Virus record (IMG/VR): IMGVR_UViG_3300050821_009708
Span: 1-41,562 of that record
Strand: one strand, 5' to 3'
Length of the DNA stretch: 41,562 nt
From: a virus
Shown here in pieces: positions 19,072-26,273 of the stretch (position 1 is its first letter; the number at the start of each line of letters is the position of its first letter). The notes under the pieces were generated by a model. That model did no database searches, was not told where the DNA came from, and saw nothing but the letters and a program-made list of their open reading frames with translations. The position numbers were made by a program, and so were the translations under genes.

Positions 19072-19536
19072 CTAAGACTTCGAAGTCGGATCGAGCCTGC
19101 TCGTCCGGTACCGAATGGTGATGCTCCACTTCGCCGCGGCGACCGTAGTCGTTCCCTCTTTCGAGGACCACACCGTTCTGCCTTCTTCGACGCCGTTCGC
19201 GAGACCGCCGAATGTCTCGTCGACGCTCACCGCGGCCGCAGCCCACACGAGAATCGGGTCGAGCGCTTCATCCGGCGTGACGGAGCTCGAGCCGGCCGCG
19301 CGGCATTCGAGGCCCAGAGATAACTGCCGCTCGGTGAGCGGAGCCCTGTACGTCTGGCCGGCGAGCGGCTTCGGGACGTCGTCGTCCGCGTAGACCATGA
19401 TCGCCGGCAGCGAATCCGTCTCGATGGGACGCGTCCGCTCCCGGTGGACCGTGAGGCCCGCGGGAGTGGCGCCGCCGCTGGCAGAGAGCGCCGCCACGAG
19501 CGCGGTCATGATTTGCTCGCGAATCGAAGTCGGCAC
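19072..19536 (-). CDS. Tail terminator protein (gpU-like)
   Basis: A 154-residue protein starting at GTG 19536. It begins M-P-T-S-I-R-E-Q-I-M and has L-P-A-I-M-V-Y (43-49), L-E-C-R-A-A-G and a C-terminal W-S-I-T-I-R-Y-R-T, the layout of tail terminator/minor tail U proteins. It lies directly before the tube gene. A perfect stem-loop (19548-19573) lies immediately before its GGGGGTG Shine-Dalgarno. Confidence 0.8.
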   Translation of the reverse strand: MPTSIREQIMTALVAALSASGGATPAGLTVHRERTRPIETDSLPAIMVYADDDVPKPLAGQTYRAPLTERQLSLGLECRAAGSSSVTPDEALDPILVWAAAAVSVDETFGGLANGVEEGRTVWSSKEGTTTVAAAKWSITIRYRTSRLDPTSKS

Positions 19537-19547
19537 TCATCACCCCC

Positions 19548-19573
19548 TGGACAAAACTCCCGAGTTTTGTCCA
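19548..19573 (-). promoter_or_regulatory. Perfect 11-bp stem-loop before tail terminator gene
   Basis: TGGACAAAACT (19548-19558), CCCG loop (19559-19562), AGTTTTGTCCA (19563-19573). It ends directly at the GGGGGTG Shine-Dalgarno of the next gene. No U-run follows on the - strand, so termination is unlikely to be strong. Processing, mRNA-end protection or attenuation between head and tail modules is more likely. Confidence 0.6.
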
Positions 19574-19577
19574 CCCC

Positions 19578-19892
19578 TTAGACCCCGAGCAGCAGCAATT
19601 TGGTGAGTCCACCATCGCCCTCCCGAAGCCGCTCGCGGACCGTGAAGTTCTTGCCGCCGGCCACTACTGCCTGGCCGATTGCGGCTGCCGGAAAAGCAGA
19701 CGATTGAATCGTGAGGGTCGTCGCCGTGGCCACTACCTCGCCGCGGTTCACGTCCTGCACGAGGATCTGGTCTGCCTCGTCGAGCAAACCTATGCCGGCC
19801 ACGCCCCCAACGGTGATCGCGATACCCATGTCCTTCATCAGAGCAGGGATATCGGAGTCACCGAAAGCGGGAGCAGTGGACGGCGTCGGCAC
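19578..19892 (-). CDS. Head-tail joining protein (gpFII-like)
   Basis: A 104-residue beta-rich protein. The pattern L-T-I-Q-S-S-A-F-P then I-G-Q-A-V-V-A-G-G and F-T-V-R-E-R-L-R-E-G-D-G-G-L-T fits lambda gpFII-like attachment proteins that seal the head-tail interface. GTG 19892 is the most convincing start, with only a weak Shine-Dalgarno. It lies between the capsid genes and the tail terminator, the expected place. Confidence 0.75.
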   Translation of the reverse strand: MPTPSTAPAFGDSDIPALMKDMGIAITVGGVAGIGLLDEADQILVQDVNRGEVVATATTLTIQSSAFPAAAIGQAVVAGGKNFTVRERLREGDGGLTKLLLLGV

Positions 19893-19895
19893 GGC

Positions 19896-20225
19896 TTACT
19901 TCTTGACCTTTGGAGCAGGACCGGAGATCCGCCGCGGCTCTGGCTCGCGGTTCACGGGTTGCTCCATCCTGTTGACCGTCGTGGCATTTCCGGGATCGCC
20001 CGGTTCGCCGGCGTCATCGTAGACCGCGGACGATTCTCCGACGAGCCGATGTGCGAGAGCGCGCGACACTTCGTGGATGGAATCCGCCTCGGCGTGCTCT
20101 GCCCCCAAAACAATGGAGCGTAGGAGCCTGATGCGGCGCGTTCCTCGTCGCTCTTCCCGATTCCCTTCCGGTCTTGAGTCGACTGCCTCTCCCGACTCCC
20201 GTTTCGTTTCGTCTTTCTCCGACAT
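19896..20225 (-). CDS. Small virion-region protein of unknown role
   Basis: A 109-residue, very charged protein (many E, R, K and D) with a disordered N-terminus and a proline-rich tail ending P-A-P-K-V-K-K. ATG 20225 follows GAGGACTGCA. It lies between major capsid and head-tail joining genes, where lambda has gpFI, a packaging helper. Position and charge suggest an analogue, but there is no sequence proof. Confidence 0.65.
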   Translation of the reverse strand: MSEKDETKRESGEAVDSRPEGNREERRGTRRIRLLRSIVLGAEHAEADSIHEVSRALAHRLVGESSAVYDDAGEPGDPGNATTVNRMEQPVNREPEPRRISGPAPKVKK

Positions 20226-20246
20226 TGCAGTCCTCGCTTTCTGGCC

Positions 20247-20270
20247 GTGAGCGGGACGAATCCCGCCCAC
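20247..20270. terminator. Stem-loop after major capsid gene
   Basis: GCGGGA (20251-20256), CGAA loop, TCCCGC (20261-20266), extended by GTG/CAC with one unpaired base each side. It lies in the 79-base gap after the capsid polyprotein gene. No U-run follows on the - strand. It probably lowers read-through or sets an mRNA end, raising capsid over tail mRNA. Confidence 0.45.
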
Positions 20271-20304
20271 GCGCCACAACGCCGCGCCGGAGCGCGGGAA
20301 GAAA

Positions 20305-22380
20305 TTAGGTGCTGATGACGTACTTCGCGACGACAAACGCCAGGGGGTACTTCAGGACGACGTCGACGAGCATGAACGTGGTGAGCTCGATCATCCCCTG
20401 CTTCTTCAGCCGGTAGGGGTCAACCACGAGTTCAAAACCGCTGCCCCACATTCCGATCACCATCGTTTCAAAAATCCCTCGGATGATCGTATGCAAGGTC
20501 GCGCCGCTGGTGCCCTTCGTGTTGGTTTTCGCGACCTGGTTCGAGGAAGCCGCCTGGTAGCCGTCGACGGTGTTGTTATCGGTCCAGATCGGCAGGCCGA
20601 TGGTGTTCCCCAAACGCGGGAGCCCCTTCAGCGTGCCCTTGATGCCAGGCGTGGTGAGCCATGCGCCGTCGCCGAGCTGGTCCGCGTTCGCAGCCTCGAG
20701 GAGTTCGGTCATCTTCACGATGTCAGCCCACGCGGGAGCGCCGCCGTTGCCGGCGTCCGCACTCGTGACGTAGGACTGCACGCCGGATGTGGCGCCGATA
20801 CCGACGGGTTGGTTCGTGCCGCCGCCGAGGATAGCCACGCTGTCGACGGCCAGCGCCAGGTCGCGGCCGAGATCTTCACGCACGAGGGTGTCGATATCGA
20901 CTACCGCTTGCGCGAGCAATTGACGCGAATAGCTCGTCGAGGACTGGTAGGTCTTCGGCGAACTTGCGATGGAGCCGAGCGTGAGCGCGGAGTCCGCCAC
21001 GTCGATGCCGGGATTCTCTCCCACCCACGAGCCGGTTGCTTTGCCCGTTTGTTTCGGGTACGAAACGTTGTCGCGGAGCCCGGAGATGGTGCGAGCGCCG
21101 AGCTGCTTCACGCGCATGCTGTTGTACAGGAACTGGATGAACTCCCCCGGTTCCGTGAACTTCAGCTCGGCGCCGGCCGTCGCGGTCGCAGAGTCGAGAC
21201 CCGCGCGCTTTTTCACTTCCTGCGTGCCGTACTTTTTCTGCAGGTCCGGCGTCCAGGCGTGGCGGAGACTCCACGGCACAAAGAGACCGCCGTGACGTGC
21301 GCCTTTCCAGTCCTTCTCGATGGAATCGGAAATCTCCATCTCGAAAGAGTTCGCGCGTTGCGTTGCAGTTCCGCTCGAGGCCGCTTCGATGTTGCGGACG
21401 GCGGTCATGATTCCGCGCGCCAGGTTGTAGTCCTTCTGCTCCTTGTTGGTCAGATTCAAACGGTCCTGATCTTCGGCACCTTCGGCTCCCGGCTGCGGGA
21501 GCGGCTGCGCGCCGCGCTTCGAGACTTCGTCGAGAACGAATCGCGAGAATGCATCGACGGACTCGCCGTCAGCTACAGCCTTCGCCACGCGTTCCTGATC
21601 GATTTTGTGGACCTTGCCGAGCCGAATAATTTCAGCGCCGGCGGCCCGTGAATCTGCTACGGTAATTTCTGGCACGGTACCCTCCTTAAGATTCGGCTCG
21701 GAAGCCGGACTAGCACTGCGAACTAAAACTGGAAAGAGCCTGTCTCCCGCCTTGCGCTCGTGGCCCACGGTCAGGTCGGCGGGAGCTCCGACCGAACTCG
21801 CCTCTACCGGCGTCCACTTCGTCGCGCGATACGTGTCGCCTTCCTCCTTCGAGGATTTCTCGAGTGTGTACTCGCTGACCATGTAGCCGACGGAGATGAA
21901 CCGCCGAATGCCATCCTTGACGTCCGTCTTCACGGCTTGCGCCGGCGCGCTGCGAGAGAACCTGAGCTGGCCGCGGAGTTTTTTGTCGTCGCCGATTTTC
22001 CCTTTCTCGACAATCCCGATGACGGCCTTCGCATCGTGCGAGTCGAGGAACGGAAGTCCTTTCTTCACTCGCGAGAGATCGACGGCCTCAGGAGAATGGT
22101 CGAGGATTTCCTTTCCGAACCACCGCTCCACAGGAGTCTCGGAGGAGATGGAGATGTTGAAGCGGTCCGGGTCCGCCCCGGCTTCCTCTTCGTCCTCGTC
22201 GTCTGGATCTGGCTTCTCGCCGGCGTCGGCTTTCGCCTTGCGGCGCAATTCGCGAGCAGCGCGGTCCGCGTCGGAGAGAACTCGCTTCGCGACGGGAACC
22301 ATTTCCAGGATTTCAAAGTCCCTGGTGAGCATCGGGAGTGCGTCCCCGAGTTTTTCTTTTGTGCGTGTCGTCGGGTTCAT
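20305..22380 (-). CDS. Fused prohead protease / HK97-type major capsid protein
   Basis: A 691-residue polyprotein. Residues about 75-225 form an HK97-type prohead protease: F-L-D-S-H-D with probable catalytic His115, R-R-F-I-S-V-G-Y with probable nucleophile Ser163, then W-T-P-V-E-A-S-S-V and P-A-D. A helical scaffold-like delta segment (about 240-350) follows, then the HK97-fold major capsid domain (about 355-690, with G-G-L-F-V-P, G-G-G-T-N-Q-P-V-G-I and a C-terminal P-Y-R-L-K-K-Q-G). ATG 22380 overlaps the portal stop. The protease is expected to process the fusion during prohead maturation. Such fusions are known, but here it stands beside lambda-type terminase and portal genes. Confidence 0.92.
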   Translation of the reverse strand: MNPTTRTKEKLGDALPMLTRDFEILEMVPVAKRVLSDADRAARELRRKAKADAGEKPDPDDEDEEEAGADPDRFNISISSETPVERWFGKEILDHSPEAVDLSRVKKGLPFLDSHDAKAVIGIVEKGKIGDDKKLRGQLRFSRSAPAQAVKTDVKDGIRRFISVGYMVSEYTLEKSSKEEGDTYRATKWTPVEASSVGAPADLTVGHERKAGDRLFPVLVRSASPASEPNLKEGTVPEITVADSRAAGAEIIRLGKVHKIDQERVAKAVADGESVDAFSRFVLDEVSKRGAQPLPQPGAEGAEDQDRLNLTNKEQKDYNLARGIMTAVRNIEAASSGTATQRANSFEMEISDSIEKDWKGARHGGLFVPWSLRHAWTPDLQKKYGTQEVKKRAGLDSATATAGAELKFTEPGEFIQFLYNSMRVKQLGARTISGLRDNVSYPKQTGKATGSWVGENPGIDVADSALTLGSIASSPKTYQSSTSYSRQLLAQAVVDIDTLVREDLGRDLALAVDSVAILGGGTNQPVGIGATSGVQSYVTSADAGNGGAPAWADIVKMTELLEAANADQLGDGAWLTTPGIKGTLKGLPRLGNTIGLPIWTDNNTVDGYQAASSNQVAKTNTKGTSGATLHTIIRGIFETMVIGMWGSGFELVVDPYRLKKQGMIELTTFMLVDVVLKYPLAFVVAKYVIST

Positions 22381-23951
22381 TTTCTCCCCCTGAGTGAAAT
22401 GAGGCGGCGAGAGCCAGCCGCCGCAGATTTTTTCTTCCCGTCCTCGCCGTCGGCGGCATCATCGGCCGCCTCGTCCGGGTTGTCCGGGTTGTCTTCCTCG
22501 ACCACCTGGTCCTTCGGACCCTTGTCGACAATCGGAGCCTTCGCCGTGATCGAGAGATGCAGGTCGTAGGTCTCCGCGAGCTTTTCCTCTTCCGCGAGCT
22601 GCTCGAAGACTTCCTCGAAGTCGCCGCCCTGTTCGGAGATCGCCGCGTCGCGCGTCTGCAGGCCGGCGCCGATTCCGAGAATGGTCGACTGCACGTCCTT
22701 GAGAGGATCGACCCAGGCCCATCCCCGCGGCTGCCACTTGCCAACACAGAATCGCGCGGGATCGCGGGTGTCGAGCACGAGAGAGCCGGAGAGCAGCGCC
22801 ATCGAGATCCACGGATTGAAGATCGGCTGCAGCATCTGCTCCTTCAGGAACGACTGCAGCATCTTCCACTGGTCGCGCTCGATGAGCAGGCCGGAGCGCA
22901 TGGAGGAGTAGTTCACCCCCTCGAGGTCGGACGCGAGCGCGTTATATGAGACACCCATCGACGATGCGACGAACCGCAGCATCGCCTTCAGGAAGGCCGG
23001 GAACGCGGTCGCGGGATGCTCGGGACTCCAGGCCTGGAAGTCGAGGCCCGGAGGAAGAGTTTCAATCACCCCGGGTTGCGCCTCGATGCGGTACTTCGCG
23101 TCGGGGTTCGGCTGGTCGAACGCGGACGCGTCGGTGTACTTCAGGAACCCCATCTTCGCAGCGCCCGTGCGCGCGGCGATGAGTTCCGCCTCGACGTACC
23201 CGCCGAGCATTCGCATCTCGAACATGCAAGGGTGAAACCAGGTGATCCCGCGGGTTTGATTCACGCGCTCGGGATCGTAGAGATGGAGGATCTGGTCCGC
23301 GGGGATGCGAGTGCGGAGCAGCGAGCCGCCGAGATCGGACGGGTGCTTTTCATTGACGTGGTAAGCGACCGGCCGTCCCCACTCGTCGACCTCGATGCCC
23401 ATGCGAATTTCGTTCTGGCCTTTCGCAACGAAGCGAGAGAACAGATGGTCGACCTGGTCGGCGTCGATGATCTGCAGCGCGAAGCGGTACTTATTCGCGA
23501 ACCCGAGGACCTTCCGAACGAACACCTCGCCATCGGTCGCGATGTTTTTCAGCACTAGAGTCTGGACACCGCGGAAAGAGAGCTTGCCGTCGACCGTGCA
23601 GTTTCCGACCTGGCCCCACTCGTTCCACGCGTCCTGAATTTTTTCATTGAACGCGGTGTTCAGGGTTTTGTCATTGTTCCGCACCTGCGGCTGGAAACCG
23701 ATTCCTTTTTCCCCGAGCACGTTCGACGTGAGGATCTTCAGGTAGGACTTCGCGACGGGATTATTCCGCGACAGTTCGCGCGCGCGCGCGCGGAGCAGCC
23801 GCATGTTCCCTTTGATTTCCTGGTCCGCGGAGAGAATCGCCGCAACCCAGTCCATCGTCAGCCGGCCGCCCATCGCGCCATTGAAGACCGTCTGCGCGCG
23901 CTTCCCGGCCAGTAGGGAACCGAGCCGGCGGAGCCAGGACGGCGCCTTCAT
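22377..23951 (-). CDS. Portal protein (lambda gpB type)
   Basis: A 524-residue portal protein forming the dodecameric ring at the prohead vertex for DNA entry and exit. It has N-N-P-V-A-K-S-Y-L-K (63-72), R-G-I-T-W-F-H-P (244-251), V-S-Y-N-A-L-A-S-D-L-E-G-V-N-Y-S-S (344-360) and W-Q-P-R-G-W-A-W-V-D-P, the hallmarks of the lambda-type portal family. The C-terminus is acidic then basic. ATG 23951 overlaps the upstream stop (ATGA). Confidence 0.94.
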   Translation of the reverse strand: MKAPSWLRRLGSLLAGKRAQTVFNGAMGGRLTMDWVAAILSADQEIKGNMRLLRARARELSRNNPVAKSYLKILTSNVLGEKGIGFQPQVRNNDKTLNTAFNEKIQDAWNEWGQVGNCTVDGKLSFRGVQTLVLKNIATDGEVFVRKVLGFANKYRFALQIIDADQVDHLFSRFVAKGQNEIRMGIEVDEWGRPVAYHVNEKHPSDLGGSLLRTRIPADQILHLYDPERVNQTRGITWFHPCMFEMRMLGGYVEAELIAARTGAAKMGFLKYTDASAFDQPNPDAKYRIEAQPGVIETLPPGLDFQAWSPEHPATAFPAFLKAMLRFVASSMGVSYNALASDLEGVNYSSMRSGLLIERDQWKMLQSFLKEQMLQPIFNPWISMALLSGSLVLDTRDPARFCVGKWQPRGWAWVDPLKDVQSTILGIGAGLQTRDAAISEQGGDFEEVFEQLAEEEKLAETYDLHLSITAKAPIVDKGPKDQVVEEDNPDNPDEAADDAADGEDGKKKSAAAGSRRLISLRGRK

Positions 23952-24580
23952 CGGTCGAGGCCTGTGACGTCCTGCCAGGTCGGCGGATATTCAGAACTTT
24001 CGTTCTCGAGCGGGAAAGTAACGCGATAGGGAACGCCGAGCTGGCCGGGATGCTGCAGGCGCCACACTGCCGAGCGGAGCTCGCCGCGGATCGTGCGGAG
24101 TTCCGCGATGGGGATTTTACTGACGGAGCGCCCCGCAATTTGGTAGGCCTGAATGTCGGCGGTGAGCCGGCCGGCGATAGCCGCCTCGACGATGACAAGA
24201 GTTTGCTCCTCCCAAGTGTTGAACGCGCCGGCCGCGGCGCTCGCCACGTTCGGCTCGATGTTGATCACGAGCTCATCGCCCGTGATGTCGTACGTTTCGC
24301 CCGTGAGGGTCGAGTCGGTGGAGCCATCGTTCACGAGCCGCTCGGCGTAGCGGTAGGCGCCGGGAGTCAGCGAGGCGGTGTCGGTGGGAACGAATTCAAT
24401 CTGGAAAACATTCGCGTCCAGGACCGTCGCGGCCTTGCTGAATTTTTGGGTGAGCCCATTCAGGTAGATCGTGTAACTCCACCCGTCCGATGGCAGGAAG
24501 TCGTCGAGGGAGCGCGTGAACTTGACAGTTGTGCCAGCGGGGAAATGCTTCGGCACGAGATCGGGGATGATTGGCGGCAC
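23948..24580 (-). CDS. Two-domain protein with gpW-like C-terminus, probable head-tail joiner
   Basis: A 210-residue protein between terminase and portal. Residues about 1-110 look like a beta (Ig-like) domain (K-H-F-P-A-G-T-T-V-K-F-T-R-S). Residues about 125-185 are helical with A-I-A-G-R-L-T-A-D-I-Q-A-Y-Q-I-A-G-R-S-V and L-R-T-I-R-G-E-L, resembling gpW, the lambda head-completion protein, which sits in the same order. The GTG start at 24580 has no Shine-Dalgarno; no better in-frame start is visible. Confidence 0.7.
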   Translation of the reverse strand: MPPIIPDLVPKHFPAGTTVKFTRSLDDFLPSDGWSYTIYLNGLTQKFSKAATVLDANVFQIEFVPTDTASLTPGAYRYAERLVNDGSTDSTLTGETYDITGDELVINIEPNVASAAAGAFNTWEEQTLVIVEAAIAGRLTADIQAYQIAGRSVSKIPIAELRTIRGELRSAVWRLQHPGQLGVPYRVTFPLENESSEYPPTWQDVTGLDR

Positions 24581-24657
24581 TGAGGGAAACGCTACGCTGT
24601 TTACCCTGCGGACCTATAGCAGAGACTTGCTCAGTTGTTAGTTAAGCCAATGGAGGA

Positions 24658-24682
24658 GCTGCTCCCTTGGGGCGGGAGCAGC
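24658..24682. terminator. Stem-loop after BamE-like gene
   Basis: GCTGCTCCC (24658-24666), TTGGGGC loop, GGGAGCAGC (24674-24682), a 9-bp perfect stem in the 175-base gap between 24580 and 24756. Without a U-run its terminating power is uncertain. Nothing else gene-like lies in this gap. Confidence 0.45.
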
Positions 24683-24755
24683 GGGGATGTGGAAAGTGAA
24701 ACGAGGAACACCTGGTGAGGCGGGGGGGGATGCGCTGTTCGATTTTACCCGTTCC

Positions 24756-25148
24756 TCAGCGCGGCGTCTGCATCGATTTCAGAACTCCGTTCTGCATGTA
24801 GAGATACTGCTTCCCGTAGACCCACTGCTCTCGTTGACGTTCGGAGGAGAGCGTGGCGTTGATCTTGTCCGGTTTTCCCCACGAGAGCCGCACCTGGTCG
24901 GCGGTCATTCCAATCGAGACCTCGCCCTGGTCGATGGTCTGGCAGGCCTCCATTTCCCATTCGGGATGCGCGGCGCAAGCGGCGCGCACTTTGGGATGTT
25001 TGAGGAGCTCCAGGTCGCGCGGACGCGTCTCGGCCGCGGCCTGAACCGCCTGCGCCTGGACGTGCATCTCCGCCTTCGTGCTCTTGTGCATGACGGAGAC
25101 GGCGAGTATCACCAGCAAGAGAGCAAACCCGACGATTACCTTTTTCAT
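24756..25148 (-). CDS. Membrane-anchored BamE/SmpA-like protein
   Basis: A 130-residue protein with an N-terminal membrane segment or signal (K-K-V-I-V-G-F-A-L-L-L-V-I-L-A-V) without a lipobox and a C-terminal BamE/OmlA-like domain (about 75-130: I-G-M-T-A-D-Q-V-R-L-S-W-G-K-P, E-Q-W-V-Y-G, M-Q-N-G-V-L). The fold is known from outer-membrane assembly proteins. In a phage head operon it may be a moron that alters the envelope or excludes other phages; this is inference. ATG 25148 follows GGAGG and overlaps the upstream stop. Confidence 0.75.
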   Translation of the reverse strand: MKKVIVGFALLLVILAVSVMHKSTKAEMHVQAQAVQAAAETRPRDLELLKHPKVRAACAAHPEWEMEACQTIDQGEVSIGMTADQVRLSWGKPDKINATLSSERQREQWVYGKQYLYMQNGVLKSMQTPR

Positions 25149-25366
25149 AACGTTCCTCCGTTTACTGAGTTTAACTCACCATCCGACGCCTTGATCGTGA
25201 CGCGGACTTCCGTGATGTGCTTACCAGCAATACCCGCCCGCGCGCGGAGTACTTTAAGGGCGCGAGCAGCGGCCTCGTCGAAACTTCCGGCGTGGACCGT
25301 GACGGTCTGCCAGGCCAGGTGCGCCTTCACTTCGGGAAAGAACGCCGTGACGCTGAAGGATTTCAC
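25145..25366 (-). CDS. Small protein of unknown function
   Basis: A 73-residue alpha/beta protein (V-K-S-F-S-V-T-A-F-F-P-E-V-K-A-H-L) with a helix E-A-A-A-R-A-L-K and a closing strand V-R-V-T-I-K. GTG 25366 overlaps the upstream stop (GTGA). It belongs to the run of six coupled small genes after the terminase. No family is recognised. Confidence 0.7.
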   Translation of the reverse strand: MKSFSVTAFFPEVKAHLAWQTVTVHAGSFDEAAARALKVLRARAGIAGKHITEVRVTIKASDGELNSVNGGTL

Positions 25367-25557
25367 GGCTTCACCCCGAAGGCCTCGCGCGAGGCCTCGA
25401 GCCGCGCCAGGACGCCGGCGACGGTGAGACCGTCCTCGAGCAGCGCGAGCGTGGACCGGGTGACGGGATCGCGGAACAGGACAAGCGCCCCGTCCTCCGA
25501 TGGTTGGACCCCAACCCACTGCGCCGCGGCGCGTTCGACAATGAGCGCCGCCGTCAT
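25363..25557 (-). CDS. Small protein of unknown function
   Basis: A 64-residue protein with G-A-L-V-L-F-R-D-P-V-T and an amphipathic helix G-V-L-A-R-L-E-A-S. ATG 25557 overlaps the upstream stop (ATGA) with only a weak Shine-Dalgarno, so it is probably expressed by coupling. No family is recognised. Confidence 0.65.
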   Translation of the reverse strand: MTAALIVERAAAQWVGVQPSEDGALVLFRDPVTRSTLALLEDGLTVAGVLARLEASREAFGVKP

Positions 25558-25748
25558 GACTTGGCCGCCGTCTTGTACTCGTTCGCGACCGGCACGACGC
25601 GCTTCAATTCCGTGGCGACCAGGCGAGCGAGGACTTCCTTCATCGTCGACCGGGTGAGAGCAGCAATCACTTTTAGCTGGTCGCGGACCTCGTGCGTGGA
25701 CAGGATTAGCGCCGGCGCCGAGCCCTCTTCTTTTGCGATTCGCTTCAC
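25554..25748 (-). CDS. Small helical protein, possible ribbon-helix-helix DNA binder
   Basis: A 64-residue protein. The central part L-I-L-S-T-H-E-V-R-D-Q-L-K-V-I-A-A then M-K-E-V-L-A-R-L-V-A resembles a ribbon-helix-helix/Arc-type fold. GTG 25748 follows GGAGGAAATC and overlaps the previous stop (GTGA). It could regulate this operon; this is inference from fold-like pattern only. Confidence 0.6.
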   Translation of the reverse strand: MKRIAKEEGSAPALILSTHEVRDQLKVIAALTRSTMKEVLARLVATELKRVVPVANEYKTAAKS

Positions 25749-25885
25749 GATTTCCTCCAGAGCAGATACCCGGAGAGCTTCCGCCAGGCCGAACGTTCGA
25801 ACAGGATGACCACAACTGTTGACACGGGGTACGGAGCGTCGTGCTTCAGGAGTTCCGCGATGGATGTGATCGGCTTCAGTTTCAT
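25745..25885 (-). CDS. Tiny coupled ORF (46 residues)
   Basis: A 46-residue protein starting M-K-L-K-P-I-T-S-I-A-E-L-L and ending L-L-W-R-K-S with a hydrophobic stretch (S-T-V-V-V-I-L-F). It exactly fills the gap between neighbours: ATG 25885 overlaps the upstream stop (ATGA) and TGA 25745-25747 overlaps the next GTG (GTGA). That fit supports reality more than its composition does. Confidence 0.6.
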   Translation of the reverse strand: MKLKPITSIAELLKHDAPYPVSTVVVILFERSAWRKLSGYLLWRKS

Positions 25886-26148
25886 GAGCGCACCGCCGCC
25901 GCGCGCTGGCACTGAACGTAAGCGCGGACATGACGCTGCACGGCGACAGCACTCGGAGCAGAGACCATGATGATTTCATCGAAGGACCCGAGCACACAGT
26001 CCTCGATTTTCCAGAACTCCTGGCGCTCCGGGTCCAGAGCGCGGAGCTTGGCGGTGAGCCTTTCCAGGTCGTCGGCGCCGCACCCGTCCACCACAACCAT
26101 CAGCATCCGGTTCACTTTTGCCATTTCGATTCTGAATGCGCTTTTCAC
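25882..26148 (-). CDS. Small protein of unknown function, first gene after mid-genome promoter
   Basis: An 88-residue protein beginning at GTG 26148 behind GGAGGCTCCCAAA, which favours this over an earlier in-frame GTG at 26181 that lies upstream of the Shine-Dalgarno. It contains M-V-V-V-D-G-C-G-A-D-D-L-E-R-L and E-I-I-M-V-S-A-P-S-A-V-A-V. No family is recognised. It is the first gene of a run after an AT-rich regulatory island. Confidence 0.7.
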   Translation of the reverse strand: MKSAFRIEMAKVNRMLMVVVDGCGADDLERLTAKLRALDPERQEFWKIEDCVLGSFDEIIMVSAPSAVAVQRHVRAYVQCQRAAAVRS

Positions 26149-26273
26149 TTTGGGAGCCTCCGTGTTTTGCTTTCTTGCCACACACAGAGTTTCGCTCAGT
26201 ACAGAGAATAAGTACAGTTATTATACTTATCAAACTAGTTATATGTTCCCAAAGATTACGTGTCACAAAAGGT
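26149..26273 (-). promoter_or_regulatory. AT-rich promoter/operator region between terminase and head genes
   Basis: On the - strand a consensus TATAAT (26220-26225) lies inside a 7-bp inverted repeat ATAAGTA/TACTTAT (26208-26214 and 26224-26230, 9-base spacer). A -35 match is weak. CTCAGTAC and AGTACAG words also occur in the integrase promoter region near 1930-1960. It probably drives the small genes and capsid operon under repressor control; this is inference. Confidence 0.5.
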
